A DNA stretch of 64,000 bases, taken from NCBI GenBank assembly GCA_905221605.1, contig CAJNDS010002612.1, positions 554,741-618,740 on the forward strand, written 5' to 3'. The DNA comes from Symbiodinium natans (lineage: Eukaryota; Sar; Dinophyceae; Suessiales; Symbiodiniaceae). The stretch's first letter is position 1; each line of letters opens with the position of its first letter. Below, in pieces: positions 21,996 to 32,025 of this stretch. The notes under the pieces are model-generated. The model ran no database searches. It was not told where the DNA came from and saw nothing but the letters and a program-made list of their open reading frames with translations. Position numbers and translations under genes: made by a program.

Positions 21996-24595
21996 AAATT
22001 AAACAAATAAATAAAAATCAATAAATATAAATATATATTATTTACACACACACAATAGTGAAGGTCAACGTGTGTGTATATATATGTATGTATGTATGTA
22101 TGTGCATATATATATATATATATTTATACATATTACATAATACACATTACATTACACATTACCTATTATATATTATTCATTATATATTATTTATTATTTA
22201 TTATGTATTATGTATTATGTATTATGTATTATGTATTAATTATGTATTATGAATTATATATGTTTTAGGTTTTATGCTTTATGTATTATGATTATTATTT
22301 AATATATTTTATATTATGTATTCTGTATTATGTTATTATGTATTATGGATTATATATTGGTTATGTCTTCTGTACTATGTACTATGTATTAGGCATCATA
22401 TATTAGATATATTAGTATATATAGCATTATATTATATTATTATATATATTTCATTATATATAAATATATATATATATATACTATAATATTATAGAGATAT
22501 ATTTTATTATATAGTATAGATATCTAGTATATGTATCATTTATATTATTAGATTAGAGGATCTATTATTATGATTTATATAGTATAGTTATACATATACA
22601 TTTTATTGGCTGCTATACTATATATATATATCATATTAAACATTATATCAGGTATATCTATATAATTAGGCACACTTATATTTATATAGTATTATATACA
22701 CATACATAGATATATATATATCATTTTATAGTTATATTTATATTTTCATTGTTGTACATTATATGATATCTGTAATGTATAAATAAGCAAAACATATAAC
22801 ATATAGAATACATCAAAAAAAAATAAATACATATATATATTATATATATGATATGTAAGAGCAACCTGTTATTACTCATCCTGAATGGCTGCTTTCTGTC
22901 ATTAAAGTTTTTTAATAGTTTTAAAAATAGTTTTGAACTTTCCAAACGCATCCTACAACGATTAAAATTTAAAAACCATAAATAGTTTCTAATATTCCAA
23001 CTTTTAAAAAGCCATCTTAAAACTATTAAAAAGAAACGGCTCCAGGAGATTCCTGAACCTTTTGAAACATTAACACTGGTTCTTTTTTATAATAGTTTTA
23101 ATAGTTTTTAATAGTTTTCCTGGCTGCTTTCTGTATAAAAGAGTTTTTTTGGAACTTTCACAACAGCATCCTACACTATTAAAAAACTTTAAAAATCACT
23201 TTTCTTGTAATAGTTTTAATAATTCCAACTTTTAAAAAATAGCCTCCAAAACTATTTTTTAAACTAGTAAAAAGTTTTAATAGTTTTTAATAGGTTTCCT
23301 AAAACTTTGAAAACTATTTAAAACTTTTAAAACTATTAAAAAGGCTTTTTTAATAGTTTTAAATAGTTTTAAAAGTTTTTGGCCAGGAACTTTTTCTTTT
23401 AAGTTTTTTAAGTTTTTAATAGTTCCTTTAAAAAGCCTATTAAAACTAGTAAAACTCTTAAAAAGAAAACGCCTTGGCCAGGAGATTCCTGAACTTTTAA
23501 AACTATTAAACCTTTTTTTTTTTTTAAAAACTTTAAGAACTATTAAACTATTAAAAACTATTAAAACTATTAAACTATTAAAAAGGCTTCTTTTAATAGT
23601 TTTAATAGTTTTTTAATAGTTTTAATAGTCTTCATTTTAAAACGCCCCCCGAACTTTAAAAACATATCTAAAAAAGAAGCATATTTTATAGTTTTAATAG
23701 TTTCAATAGTTGTTCTAAGAGATTAAAAGTTCGGGAATCTCCATGCCAGCCTTTTTCTTTTTCAAAATCAGTTTTAAATAGTTTTAATAATTTCAAACTT
23801 TTAAAAAAGCCTCCCAACTATTAAAAACTATTAAAAAGGTTTGGCATAGATTTATACTTTTTAAACAAACAAAACATGCACAATTTTTTTAAAACTATAA
23901 ACTATTAAAAAGGTTTATTTTTAATAGTTTTTAATATAGTTTTAATAAATTTATATATTTCATTTCAAATCACAATTTCAAAACTTTTAAAAAGCTTTAT
24001 TAAAAAGGTTTCTTTTTAACTTTAAAAAGCCTCCCGAAACTATTAAAACTATTAAAAAGAACACTAGTTTTTAATAGTTTTTAGCTTTGAACTTTGAATA
24101 TATTAAAGTTTTTAAAAAGTTTTAAAACTATTCCGGAACTCCATTAAAAGCTTTTTTTGTTTTTAAGTTTTAATAGTTTTATAGTTTTTAATAATTTCAA
24201 CTTTTAAAAAGCCTCCCGAACTATTAAAACTATTAAAAAGAAAGTTTTTCCCTAGGTTTTAAATTTGAATGTTTTAAAAGTTTTAAAAGCTTTAAAAGTT
24301 TCTATTTCCTTTTTAAGTAGTTTTAATATTTTAATAATTTCAACTTTTAAAAAAGCCTCCCGAAACTATTAAAACTATTAAAAAAGGTTCTTTTTAATGT
24401 TTTAATAGTTTTAAATAGTTTCAAACTGTTTTAAAAAGCCTCACGGAACTATTAATGCTTTTATATTTTAAAAAGAAGCCTAATTTAATAGTGTTTAAAT
24501 AGTTTAAAAATTTTTTTAGTTTAAAAAAAGCCTTTTAATAGTTTTAAAAGTTTTAAAAGTTTAAATGTTTTTAATATTTTAAAAGTTTTAAAAGT
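21996..24595. repeat. AT-rich island of TATA microsatellites and AACTATTAAAA foldback repeats
   Basis: 21996-22850 is (TA)n, (TATG)n and TATTATG-type simple sequence. 22900-24595 is built from TTTTAATAGTTTTAATAG and its complement CTATTAAAACTATTAAAA with spacers such as AAAAAGCCTCCCGAA, alternating in strand every 20-60 bp, so the stretch is highly self-complementary. It runs directly into the assembly gap. Confidence 0.85.
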
Positions 24596-24695
24596 NNNNN
24601 NNNNNNNNNNNNNNNNNNNNNNNNNNNNNNNNNNNNNNNNNNNNNNNNNNNNNNNNNNNNNNNNNNNNNNNNNNNNNNNNNNNNNNNNNNNNNNN
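24596..24695. other. Assembly gap (100 N)
   Basis: Exactly 100 N, the conventional placeholder for a gap of unknown size. It separates the self-complementary AT island from the transposon and removes the transposon's 5' end. Confidence 0.99.
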
Positions 24696-25746
24696 CCGTC
24701 TCAAGACGAAATCAATGATCTGAATCTTGGCCAGGACGCAGATGGTTTCGAGAAAAGTGCAAGACTGGATAGAGCGAGGAAGAGACGACTACTTCCAGGC
24801 GCCGACTCCACTATGTCCAGATTTGAACAATTCTTTGAGAACCTCACTTTGGTTGCAAATGAGCATCTTGCCATCGTTGTGCCTCGCGTGCCAGACGGCG
24901 AGCCAAGCATACCTGACAAAGTGTCAAGAATTCGACAGCACATCTTGCAGAAGTTTCCGTCTATGAACGAAAGCTTGCTTCGGATTAGCACTGGAGCTAT
25001 TTCCGTTTATCGGCTACGGCTAACAGATTTGCATGTTCGCGAGCTCGTCATGCTCTTATGGATCGTGGAGGGCGACATCCACATGCGATGTCACGAAGGA
25101 AATTTGTTTTTTTTTTTTTCAGTATGGTGCTTTCGCTTTGCATCGAGGTGTCCCGCCGCAAAACACACTTGCCAGAGTCAAACGGTTTTTCTTGCAACTG
25201 GAAGGACTGTTCAGACTTATGACGGCCGCTCCGCTGAGGACTGACGCGAATGTACTGGACCAGATTGACGATCTGCTTCGTTCACACAATAATTCTGCTC
25301 AGACTCTACTCGAACAATGTGAAAATGCTGCGCTCGGACACATTCCCAGCGGACCTCGCCGCGCGCAATCTCGAGTAGATCAAGAAGGAGCTCCAGATGC
25401 AGACCACGGTGTGCTTTCAGGACGGGCGATGGGCACCGCTGATTCTCTGACAAAAGCTGGCTACGTTCTGCAGACAAAGCTGCTTGAGGATAGAATTTTT
25501 AATTTGGTAGTGGAGTGGTGCGATACACCGCAGAAGAAAGCAGCTGGCATCACGTACAAGGATTGCGCGGTGCTGTATGATGTTAGTCCTCAGAAGCACG
25601 TTGATTTTGCGCAAGGTGTCCCCGAAGACAACATCTACGTGCACATTCCTCATCCTCTGCTATGCGACTTGGGAGACCCCGTCTACGAGGCAGCTAAGAA
25701 GCGCTTGCTCCAGTTCTTCTCAGAAACGTTCTGGTTAAACAATGAT
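24696..25746 (+). CDS. Transposon ORF, 5'-truncated; helicase/primase-like N-terminal part
   Basis: Open from the gap edge with no start codon, so partial. A run of 13 T (25107-25119) breaks the frame: upstream reads ...MRCHEGNLFF, downstream ...QYGAFALHRGVPPQNTL in the next frame. One T fewer would fuse them; the TTTCAG ending of the tract also resembles a splice acceptor, but a tiny intron is less likely. The downstream part (VKRFFLQLEGLFRLM, then ...LLQFFSETFWLNND) has the character of the region before the ATPase core in D5/SF3-type primase-helicases; this is recognition by pattern, not search. It ends at a GC donor at 25747, phase 0; a stop follows 24 nt later if unspliced. Confidence 0.6.
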
Positions 25747-25853
25747 GCCTCTCGGACTGAATTACTTTCTTAAAACTTTATCGATCCTTTAAAAACATAA
25801 GCGTGAACCGAAAGATAAAATTTGTTACGCGGTCCGAATCACGGCGACGTAAG

Positions 25854-25950
25854 GTTTTTGCTTGCCATCAAGCAGCGCTTGCTCTCGCCAAACGAGGTGA
25901 GAACATCGTGAGGTGCTTCATCGGGGTGCGCCCAGGAGGCAAGGCAAATA
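25854..25950 (+). CDS. Transposon exon with glycine-rich P-loop-like motif
   Basis: Starts in phase 0 after a 107-nt GC-AG intron (25747-25853, GACGTAAG|GTT). It reads VFACHQAALALAKRG and ENIVRCFIGVRPGG. The GVRPGGKA that follows fits G-x4-GK of a Walker A loop but with Ala in place of Ser/Thr, and the K may already be intronic. The 3' boundary is not resolved; 25803-25853 is open too but I regard it as intron. Confidence 0.5.
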
Positions 25951-26008
25951 AACAACATATTTTAATGCGTACAGAGCCTGAATAACCAGCGACTAAAGTA
26001 CAACATGA

Positions 26009-28357
26009 AAAAGTCTGCTGAGCTGCTATGGGCCGAACCACAAATATATTGATCCACAGATTTGGTATGACGAACAGGAAATGAGAAAGCAGATCGAACA
26101 ATCCTGTGGCGCTTTCATCCTGACTGCTCAGGAAAAGCCTGAAACTTCCAGGAAGCTCAGGGAAGATTTATTCAAAAAAACTATGTCGGCGGACGGCATA
26201 GCTGGAAGAAAGCCGTACGGTGTTCAAACTCGCATGATTGAGTGCGTTGGCTGGAAACGCTGCGAACTGAATGCAATGTTTCGCTTCAGCGGAGTCACCG
26301 AGGAGAATTTTAATTCTGCACTTCGACGCGGATTCGTTTGGGCACCGAAAGCTCGCTTCATTGACAGCAGCATCATCAATGAAACTTACCCGGACGCGAA
26401 CTTAGATGGGTATTTCAGCAAAGACGACGAGCTCAAGGAGTTTCTTCGAAGTTCTCCAGCCGTCCTCGCATCCCTTCGTTTACAGCACGCATTCGAAGTG
26501 GATAACAGCCGAGCACATTGCAGGGACATGATCGAACAATACGCGTCTGGTTCTTTCACAGAGGATTGTATGAGAGAAGCCTGCAATCTTCGGGTGCAGA
26601 AGCGCTCATCCGAAACAAAAAAAACCCTGCAGGTGCCTGTAGATGAAAGCAGTCAAGAAGCCGACGCAAAGCAGAAGGAGTTACTGCAGCAATTGCGCAA
26701 CGTTGCCTCTGCTATTCGAGACCACTGTCTTGACAAGAACAAGACGATGATCACGAAAGGGATGTGGAAATATGTAAAGCTGCCTTCAGATCATCCAAAG
26801 AACCTCGACAGGGACAGCTTGTGGGAAGCTCTATTGACCGAGAAAATGATTTTGCGTGCAGATGTCAAAAGCAACAAGTACAAAGATTCTGCTTTTCCGG
26901 CGGTTACTTTGACTAAGGGTTTGCGAGATGTTATTTCCGTGAAAGCCCTTGCCTCAGATGTTCATCACCAAGAACTGCAAAACATCCGAGCTGCGAAACT
27001 GTATGCTCACGGCAACGCAGATCGCGAAGCAAATGTAGCCTGCATTATTCAGTTTCTGAATCTCAAGACAAAACAAATGCGCAGCGCTGGCAGAAGGGGC
27101 AAGCAGTCAACTACAGCCAGCGAGAAGATTCGCGAAGCCGAAAGCCTCAGCAAGAAGCTTTCAGAAAGAGAAGAGCACATGTCCTCCTGGATTGATAGGC
27201 TCTGTCTGAATCAAATTCCTGCGAAAAAGCGTCGCACTGGAAAGACACCTATGTCACAAGAAGAAGAGCTTCCGTGTGACTTGAAAGTAGAAGTGGGATA
27301 TTCTCGCTCATTTCATGACCTCGTGCGTACAAGGGCGTACGCGCAACAGAATGGCGTGCAAAAATTTTCGCGGTGCTTGCAACGAACGATTTGCTCATCC
27401 GATACAAAGGATCTGGATATTGAGAATTCTGTCTTTTGCGTTCTACATCAACTTCTTTGTCGTTTGAACACCAATTCCGAGATCGAAGAGTGGGTCATCG
27501 CAATCATGAAGAGGTGTGCTCAAGAACGACAAGCAGTTTGCAAGCAAGAACTGAACACTTCGGTGAGGCAAGGTAAGCAGATCCTGCACGAGGTCCTGTT
27601 CGGCGGCAATGCGTCAGGACACCTGCCAGGGAACGTATTCTTGCAGAAGCTACAGAAAGCGTCAATTTACCTGAGATGGCTGGCCTGCTCTTTGTTGCCA
27701 GATGTTTATGAAACAGTGCTGGGCATGTCGGACAAGCCAAATCCAGAAGCTTCAACGCTTTTCTATCTGTATGCGGCGGCGGAAGATTATATTCTTGAAG
27801 CTTGGGAGGCCTGCGCACTGCAGCACAAGCCTGCGCATCTATCGCTTCATTTCGATGGCGTCCGGCTTGGTGGCCTAGAATCGACAATTGCAGCTGATGC
27901 GCTCTGCAAAGAAGCTATGTGTGCGATTCGTGATAAAACACAGTTCGAGGTTAACATCCTCGAAAAAAGACATCTATTTTTCAGAGAACTGTGTCGCACG
28001 CCTGCCGAAAGCAGTGAAGATGCAATTGATGATGTCCTGCTTGCGCATGGCAATTGTATTCCTTTGGCCTTAGCTCGACTGTTGCCTGGTATGAAGGATG
28101 CGATTATAAAGTCACTTGCGAAGCCCGGACAGAAAAACAGCGAAGCCTCGCAATGTGGATCCCGATGTTATCGGTCTGTCTTGGATGAACTCCAACTTCA
28201 CGCAGAAGCAACTCTCAAAATGAATGTGGAAGATCAGGGACTGTATTTGTTGCACGTCGAGCACGACGGCAATCCTCATTGCCTTGCGTGCAAAGTCAGA
28301 GAAAATAACCTGGTGGAAATGTGGGATGGCAATTACAAGACTCGCATGCTCTTGTAA
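26009..28357 (+). CDS. Transposon central ORF: helicase C-part and candidate papain-like protease
   Basis: Open from 26009; an ATG occurs at 26081 (758 codons from there), but the upstream in-frame reading YIDPQIWYDEQE looks coding, so this is an internal exon rather than a start. The first 100 residues (FILTAQEKPE, MSADGIAGRKPYG, GWKRCELN) continue the helicase-like region. The middle is unassigned and includes LSLHFDGVRLGG. At the end HGNC at residue 659, NPH at 733 and WDGN at 749 (numbered from 26081) give Cys, His, Asp in the order and rough spacing of papain-fold (OTU/C39-type) cysteine proteases. Ends at a TAA (28355-28357), after which the same frame stays open for 261 codons. Confidence 0.6.
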   Translation, partial: KSLLSCYGPNHKYIDPQIWYDEQEMRKQIEQSCGAFILTAQEKPETSRKLREDLFKKTMSADGIAGRKPYGVQTRMIECVGWKRCELNAMFRFSGVTEENFNSALRRGFVWAPKARFIDSSIINETYPDANLDGYFSKDDELKEFLRSSPAVLASLRLQHAFEVDNSRAHCRDMIEQYASGSFTEDCMREACNLRVQKRSSETKKTLQVPVDESSQEADAKQKELLQQLRNVASAIRDHCLDKNKTMITKGMWKYVKLPSDHPKNLDRDSLWEALLTEKMILRADVKSNKYKDSAFPAVTLTKGLRDVISVKALASDVHHQELQNIRAAKLYAHGNADREANVACIIQFLNLKTKQMRSAGRRGKQSTTASEKIREAESLSKKLSEREEHMSSWIDRLCLNQIPAKKRRTGKTPMSQEEELPCDLKVEVGYSRSFHDLVRTRAYAQQNGVQKFSRCLQRTICSSDTKDLDIENSVFCVLHQLLCRLNTNSEIEEWVIAIMKRCAQERQAVCKQELNTSVRQGKQILHEVLFGGNASGHLPGNVFLQKLQKASIYLRWLACSLLPDVYETVLGMSDKPNPEASTLFYLYAAAEDYILEAWEACALQHKPAHLSLHFDGVRLGGLESTIAADALCKEAMCAIRDKTQFEVNILEKRHLFFRELCRTPAESSEDAIDDVLLAHGNCIPLALARLLPGMKDAIIKSLAKPGQKNSEASQCGSRCYRSVLDELQLHAEATLKMNVEDQGLYLLHVEHDGNPHCLACKVRENNLVEMWDGNYKTRMLL

Positions 28358-29140
28358 GAACTGCAGGACTTTGCACGTGAGGCCATAGATGCCAGCAGCC
28401 TCGTGACTTTCCACGTTTTTCAATCGCGTGCAGACGAGGCTGCGACTCCTCCCAACGATAGCAATTCTCCGGAAAAATGCTTATTTGGCCTACATGCAGG
28501 AGCAGGACGAATGGAAACGGACTGGGAAGGCCTTCTTAGCAACCCTTGCGAATGCTCACCTCCGGAGCCTGGCAGCGATGATGAGTGCGAAATCAAAGAG
28601 GCAGAGGAGGATGAAGAGGAGGAGCCTGTAGTTGCTGTGGGGAATCTACTTCTCGGCTATTTGCAGAAGGAGGTCTCTGACGCAATTAAAGACAGTGGTT
28701 TGAACGTGAGACTGTGTCCTTTTTGCCCTTTTCGTTCTTTTCAACGCCATGCCCGAGTTCGTGAGCATATGGAGAAGTATCATACAAAGGAACGCCAGTT
28801 TGTGTGCAGCGGCACGAAACAACTCAAGATTGTGTGCGCGCTGTTTGATCATGATCAATTGGCAGGAGGTAGCGGCAAGTCTTATTTGCGCAGGAGCGCC
28901 GACATTTTACGTGCTTCAGTACAGCCGCCTCTTTCAGCTTACGTCAATGATATTGATCGGCACATACGTCTGGTGCTCACAGCTCATGGCCCTGAGTTTT
29001 GGCATCAAGAGACCTTGCTACAACGCAAGAAAACTCGGAGGGTAAGAAATCTTTACTACACGAAAGATTTCGGAGACATTGTCTACCGCGAGCTGCTGCT
29101 GTGTCATGCGAAATGCAAAGCGGTGACTTGGCGCAGATAA
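28358..29140 (+). CDS. Continuation of transposon ORF with C2H2 zinc finger
   Basis: Same frame as the preceding ORF, separated from it by one TAA only, so the stop is probably a nonsense mutation or error. An acidic stretch (EEDEEEE, about 28590-28625) is followed by a C2H2 finger at 28715-28783: CPFC, 13 residues, H, 4 residues, H (C-x2-C-x13-H-x4-H). In DNA transposons such fingers usually bind the element ends; here that is inference. Several stops after 29140 and a clear acceptor at 29197 suggest an intron next, with its donor among the GC/GT sites between 29110 and 29136. Confidence 0.6.
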   Translation, partial: ELQDFAREAIDASSLVTFHVFQSRADEAATPPNDSNSPEKCLFGLHAGAGRMETDWEGLLSNPCECSPPEPGSDDECEIKEAEEDEEEEPVVAVGNLLLGYLQKEVSDAIKDSGLNVRLCPFCPFRSFQRHARVREHMEKYHTKERQFVCSGTKQLKIVCALFDHDQLAGGSGKSYLRRSADILRASVQPPLSAYVNDIDRHIRLVLTAHGPEFWHQETLLQRKKTRRVRNLYYTKDFGDIVYRELLLCHAKCKAVTWRR

Positions 29141-29197
29141 TTTGTTTTTAAGATGTAAGGCTAAAAGGGTGTACGATGCTATTTCTGCTTGCCTGAG

Positions 29198-29727
29198 GCC
29201 CGACCCAGAATCGCAGCCAGCGTCGTTTCCGCCGGCTCTGAATTGGCATCTCTTCTGCCAACCGACGTGAGACATTGGTGGCCGATCATTGAAGACGTTT
29301 TTTCATCGCCATCTGTTTGCCAGCTGCAAAAATCGACTGTGGACTGCCTCCTAGCAGCGAACGAGTTTTCATTTATTTCCATAGATGCTACCATCAAGTG
29401 CTGCATGGGCGTAATGGGGCAGGAATCATACCGCGCTCCGCGCAATGTCAGGAACGCTGCAGTTTTTGACGATCTCTCAGCAGTTCGTCGAGTCTTGACT
29501 GTGAGAGGCACCGCGGGAGCCTTGTTGGCAATGCTGCCAATCTCTTCGGAAAAGGCGGAAGAGGTGAGCTTGACTCTAGCGCAAAATCTGCCGGCCAAAG
29601 GCTTGGCACAGGTCCAGTGTGTCGCTTCCGATACAACTTCCCACAAGCTGTACGCGGAACTGCGTCGAGTAATGCCTAATCTGCAATGCCTTTCCTTGGA
29701 CCCGATACATCTGGCTATAGTTTACGA
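29198..29727 (+). CDS. DDE transposase, exon with first two catalytic Asp
   Basis: Starts after TTGCCTGAG in phase 0 and ends at a GC donor (TACGA|GCCACTG). It contains SIDATIKCCMGVMGQ, whose Asp (29384-29386) is the likely first catalytic residue, and VASDTTSHKLYAELRRVMPN, whose Asp (29630-29632) is the likely second; LDPIHLAIVYE follows at the position of the conserved H/C motif. The arrangement is that of MULE/ISXO2-like RNase-H-fold transposases (established family knowledge); the specific superfamily is not settled. Confidence 0.65.
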
Positions 29728-29828
29728 GCCACTGGACTCTTGAGCACGCAGCAGTTATTTCCGTAAATCTTGCTTTTTTTGTGTTTTTGTGTCATAAATT
29801 GCGAGATCAGCACGCGTCTGCAAACAAG

Positions 29829-30281
29829 GTACGCTACCTGGAGAAAGAAGACCCAGGTGCTCGTTTCCTTCGAAAGATCTTGGCTAAGTTCAACGCTGTG
29901 GATCACAAGATTTCTCAAGACCACTGGGGAAGTCTTTATCGTGGCCACGATAGCAGAGGTCCAAGTCAGGCGGAGAGAACTCGCAGGACATGTATTGAAA
30001 CGTCTGCGATGCAGAAAGCAAAGGCACAACAGATCGTCGACGGCTTGGATTCGTCTGCGCCCTTCACTTCACGTTTCGAGTTTGTCGAGGCTCTTGCTGC
30101 TCTAGCCGCCGTCTTTTTTGAGGACATGGACCGCAAAGTCACCGGTGCCAATCAGAAAATCAGTCATTTGCTGTGGTGTAGCGCTGATCCTGATCGTGCA
30201 GAGTGGCTTTTTAACAATTTACGGTGGCGCCACACACTCAGACATTTGTCGTCATGTAGTCGACCTAAGGACCTAAGTTAA
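29829..30281 (+). CDS. DDE transposase, middle exon, frameshifted
   Basis: A 101-nt GC-AG intron (29728-29828) joins TACGA to G|TAC, giving VYE-YATWRKKT. Only a few codons on, the coding-like reading switches frame to DPGARFLRKILAKFNAVD, implying loss of one base (or an error). The exon runs through QAERTRRTCIET and WCSADPDRAEWLFNNLRW to about 30240; the frame closes at 30281. Confidence 0.5.
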   Translation, partial: VRYLEKEDPGARFLRKILAKFNAVDHKISQDHWGSLYRGHDSRGPSQAERTRRTCIETSAMQKAKAQQIVDGLDSSAPFTSRFEFVEALAALAAVFFEDMDRKVTGANQKISHLLWCSADPDRAEWLFNNLRWRHTLRHLSSCSRPKDLS

Positions 30282-30285
30282 TTCG

Positions 30286-30789
30286 GCTTCGGAAAGCCGT
30301 TTGTTGTGTTTGCTGCTCTCAACGAAAGGTCGCCGGACTCTGGCTCTTCTGCCGTCAGGAACCAGCTCTAATGAGGCATTGCATTCGGAAATTAAATCCT
30401 GGTTTGCTCAGACACAGCAAGTTCATCAAAGCACTTTGTGCCTGAAACTGAAAATTCTGACCTTGAGCAAGATGTTGCCACACTTGTATGCTTTACAACG
30501 GTCAACTATCAGCCAAATGAGCAGTCGCTTGATTTTGGCTAGATGCACTGTCCCATCAGTTTGGACTGAAGATGCATGGTCTGCGTGGTGCGAGTCCGCA
30601 GCAGGCGCAAGCAGAATTCTCAAGGCCGATCTTCCGCACAACGACAGTCGCGCCGAAGAAGCTGCCAAAGTGCGCAAGTGGAACATGAAGCGTCCAAGTG
30701 CTGCGGTTAAGAAGCGGCTCAAGCGTACTGTTTTCACTGTCTCCCGCCGTACAGATTTGCGAACTCAAGGAGCTCGCAGGCGAAATTAA
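30286..30789 (+). CDS. DDE transposase, C-terminal part with catalytic Glu
   Basis: In a different frame from the previous piece, so an intron or shift lies around 30240-30300. GRRTLALLPSGTSSNEALHS carries the motif G-T-x-x-NE-x-LH, with Glu at 30373-30375 as third catalytic residue, followed by EIKSWFAQTQQVHQSTL. The C-terminus is Lys/Arg-rich. Stop TAA at 30787-30789. The left limit is approximate. Confidence 0.6.
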   Translation, partial: ASESRLLCLLLSTKGRRTLALLPSGTSSNEALHSEIKSWFAQTQQVHQSTLCLKLKILTLSKMLPHLYALQRSTISQMSSRLILARCTVPSVWTEDAWSAWCESAAGASRILKADLPHNDSRAEEAAKVRKWNMKRPSAAVKKRLKRTVFTVSRRTDLRTQGARRRN

Positions 30790-31933
30790 ACGCAACAGAA
30801 ACTCGCTACAAGGCGAGCGTGACAAAGTACTATGCGTGCGCTGATTTGGTGCGATGTGAATGTATAGTGTGTTTCAACGAGTCTGAGCACTTTGGGGCGA
30901 CAGTAGCCTTTGCCGTGGACTTCTTCTTGTGTCGACACTTCACTCATGTTTACGCAAATTTTTTTTTGGCTACGCGTTCGTGTGCCGCGTTGTGACTTGT
31001 GACGTTTTATGATAACTCGATTTTTTTCGTTCGCTACATGATCGAAAGTGTTTACAGAATCAAACTCTTATAACTGATGTCAAATGAAGTTTCAAATTCC
31101 TTCAAGGCTTTTTCTTGGCATTTTTTCTAAAGCATGTAACAGACTCTGGGGATTGTAAGGATTTTTTGTATCAAATGCAACCCAAGTGATATTATCGGAT
31201 CATTTATATCTTCCGAAATTAAAAAAAAGAACTCACAAGGTCCTTAACATTGTATAAGGTTAGCCATTAAAACTCTCAGGGCTTTAGGGATTCTAAGAAT
31301 TCTGTTATCATGTGTTTTCTCATTGTTTTTCACAACTTGTAGAAAAAAATGAGCGGAACATCTGAAATCTACATCGCTCTCATTTTTGTTTGTCTTTCGA
31401 TGCGTTAAAAAAAACAAGTCATTCAAGCATTCACGATCAACCCTAGCCAAACCTTATATTTTGTACATTAAACTAGAGAAGGTTAGGCAGAAGCCATATA
31501 TCTTAGATATGTAAAGTCATTCTCGAGAACAGGAGCGCAAGGGTTTGCCAAATATGGAGTGGATATTTTCTGACACATGCAATTTTTTATAAGAAGAAGC
31601 AAAACAGTACGTGAAGGTGAAGAACAAACGCGTTGAACCTCTACAACAATGAATCACGCCATGCCCTTGATTCAATTAAAAAAATCTTCAAGGGGTCAAC
31701 TGAAAGATTTGGTAAGGGTTTAAGCTTTACGATCCTAAAAATCAAGGAGTGCATTCCAATCTAGGGCTGCGGATTTCAGGACGGTTTACTGCTTCTTCTA
31801 CGGTACTTCAGCAGGTTGCATGGAGTGTAGTTTGTGTATACAATAGGGTCAGGGGGATAAAATCGAAAAAAAATGAAAGTACCTGTCAGCCAGCTTTAAA
31901 TTGAAGCCCGTAAAACTTAAAAACTAACCCTAA

Positions 31934-31955
31934 GCCGCAGCTATTTTGGCTCAAT
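31934..31955 (+). other. Dinoflagellate spliced-leader relic
   Basis: GCCGCAGCTATTTTGGCTCA at 31934-31953 plus AT. Compared with the 22-nt dinoflagellate spliced leader, 18 of the 21 defined positions match (changes at leader positions 5, 9 and 22), including the uninterrupted core ATTTTGGCTCAA. It is not followed by the GT expected of a spliced-leader RNA gene, so it reads as a relic: the fossil 5' end of a reverse-transcribed, reinserted mRNA, or a degenerate leader gene. Confidence 0.65.
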
Positions 31956-32025
31956 TTCTGAGAGAGATGGATAGTGGAGAAAGACAAGAAACTTTAAAAA
32001 ATCATGAAAATCCACATAGTCTTTG

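Larger units (their letters stand above)
24696..30789 (+). mobile_element. Decayed composite DNA transposon: helicase-like, protease-like, C2H2 finger, DDE transposase
   Basis: Six kilobases of almost continuous + strand coding, far denser than anything else here and free of heptamers. Reading order: helicase/primase-like segment (24696 to about 26400), a long replicative-looking segment, a candidate Cys-His-Asp protease at its end, a C2H2 finger, then a DDE transposase with MULE/ISXO2-type spacing. At least two GC-AG introns of 107 and 101 nt are inferred. One poly-T frameshift, one in-frame stop and a probable 1-nt shift mark it as decayed or as carrying sequence errors. The left end is lost in the gap; I found no terminal inverted repeat on the right. 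Confidence 0.75.

Noticed and set aside
21683-21997. Three overlapping + strand frames reading VLWSRGPLVPWSSGP
   Set aside because: They are the three phases of a 16-bp minisatellite without stops; no start context, no non-repeat sequence.
22058-22268. Tyr/Ile-rich small membrane-like proteins
   Set aside because: TATA/TATG simple sequence; no evidence of coding.
25803-25853. Start of a separate 60-aa ORF
   Set aside because: Its first 17 codons fall in the 107-nt GC-AG intron inferred between the two helicase-like exons.
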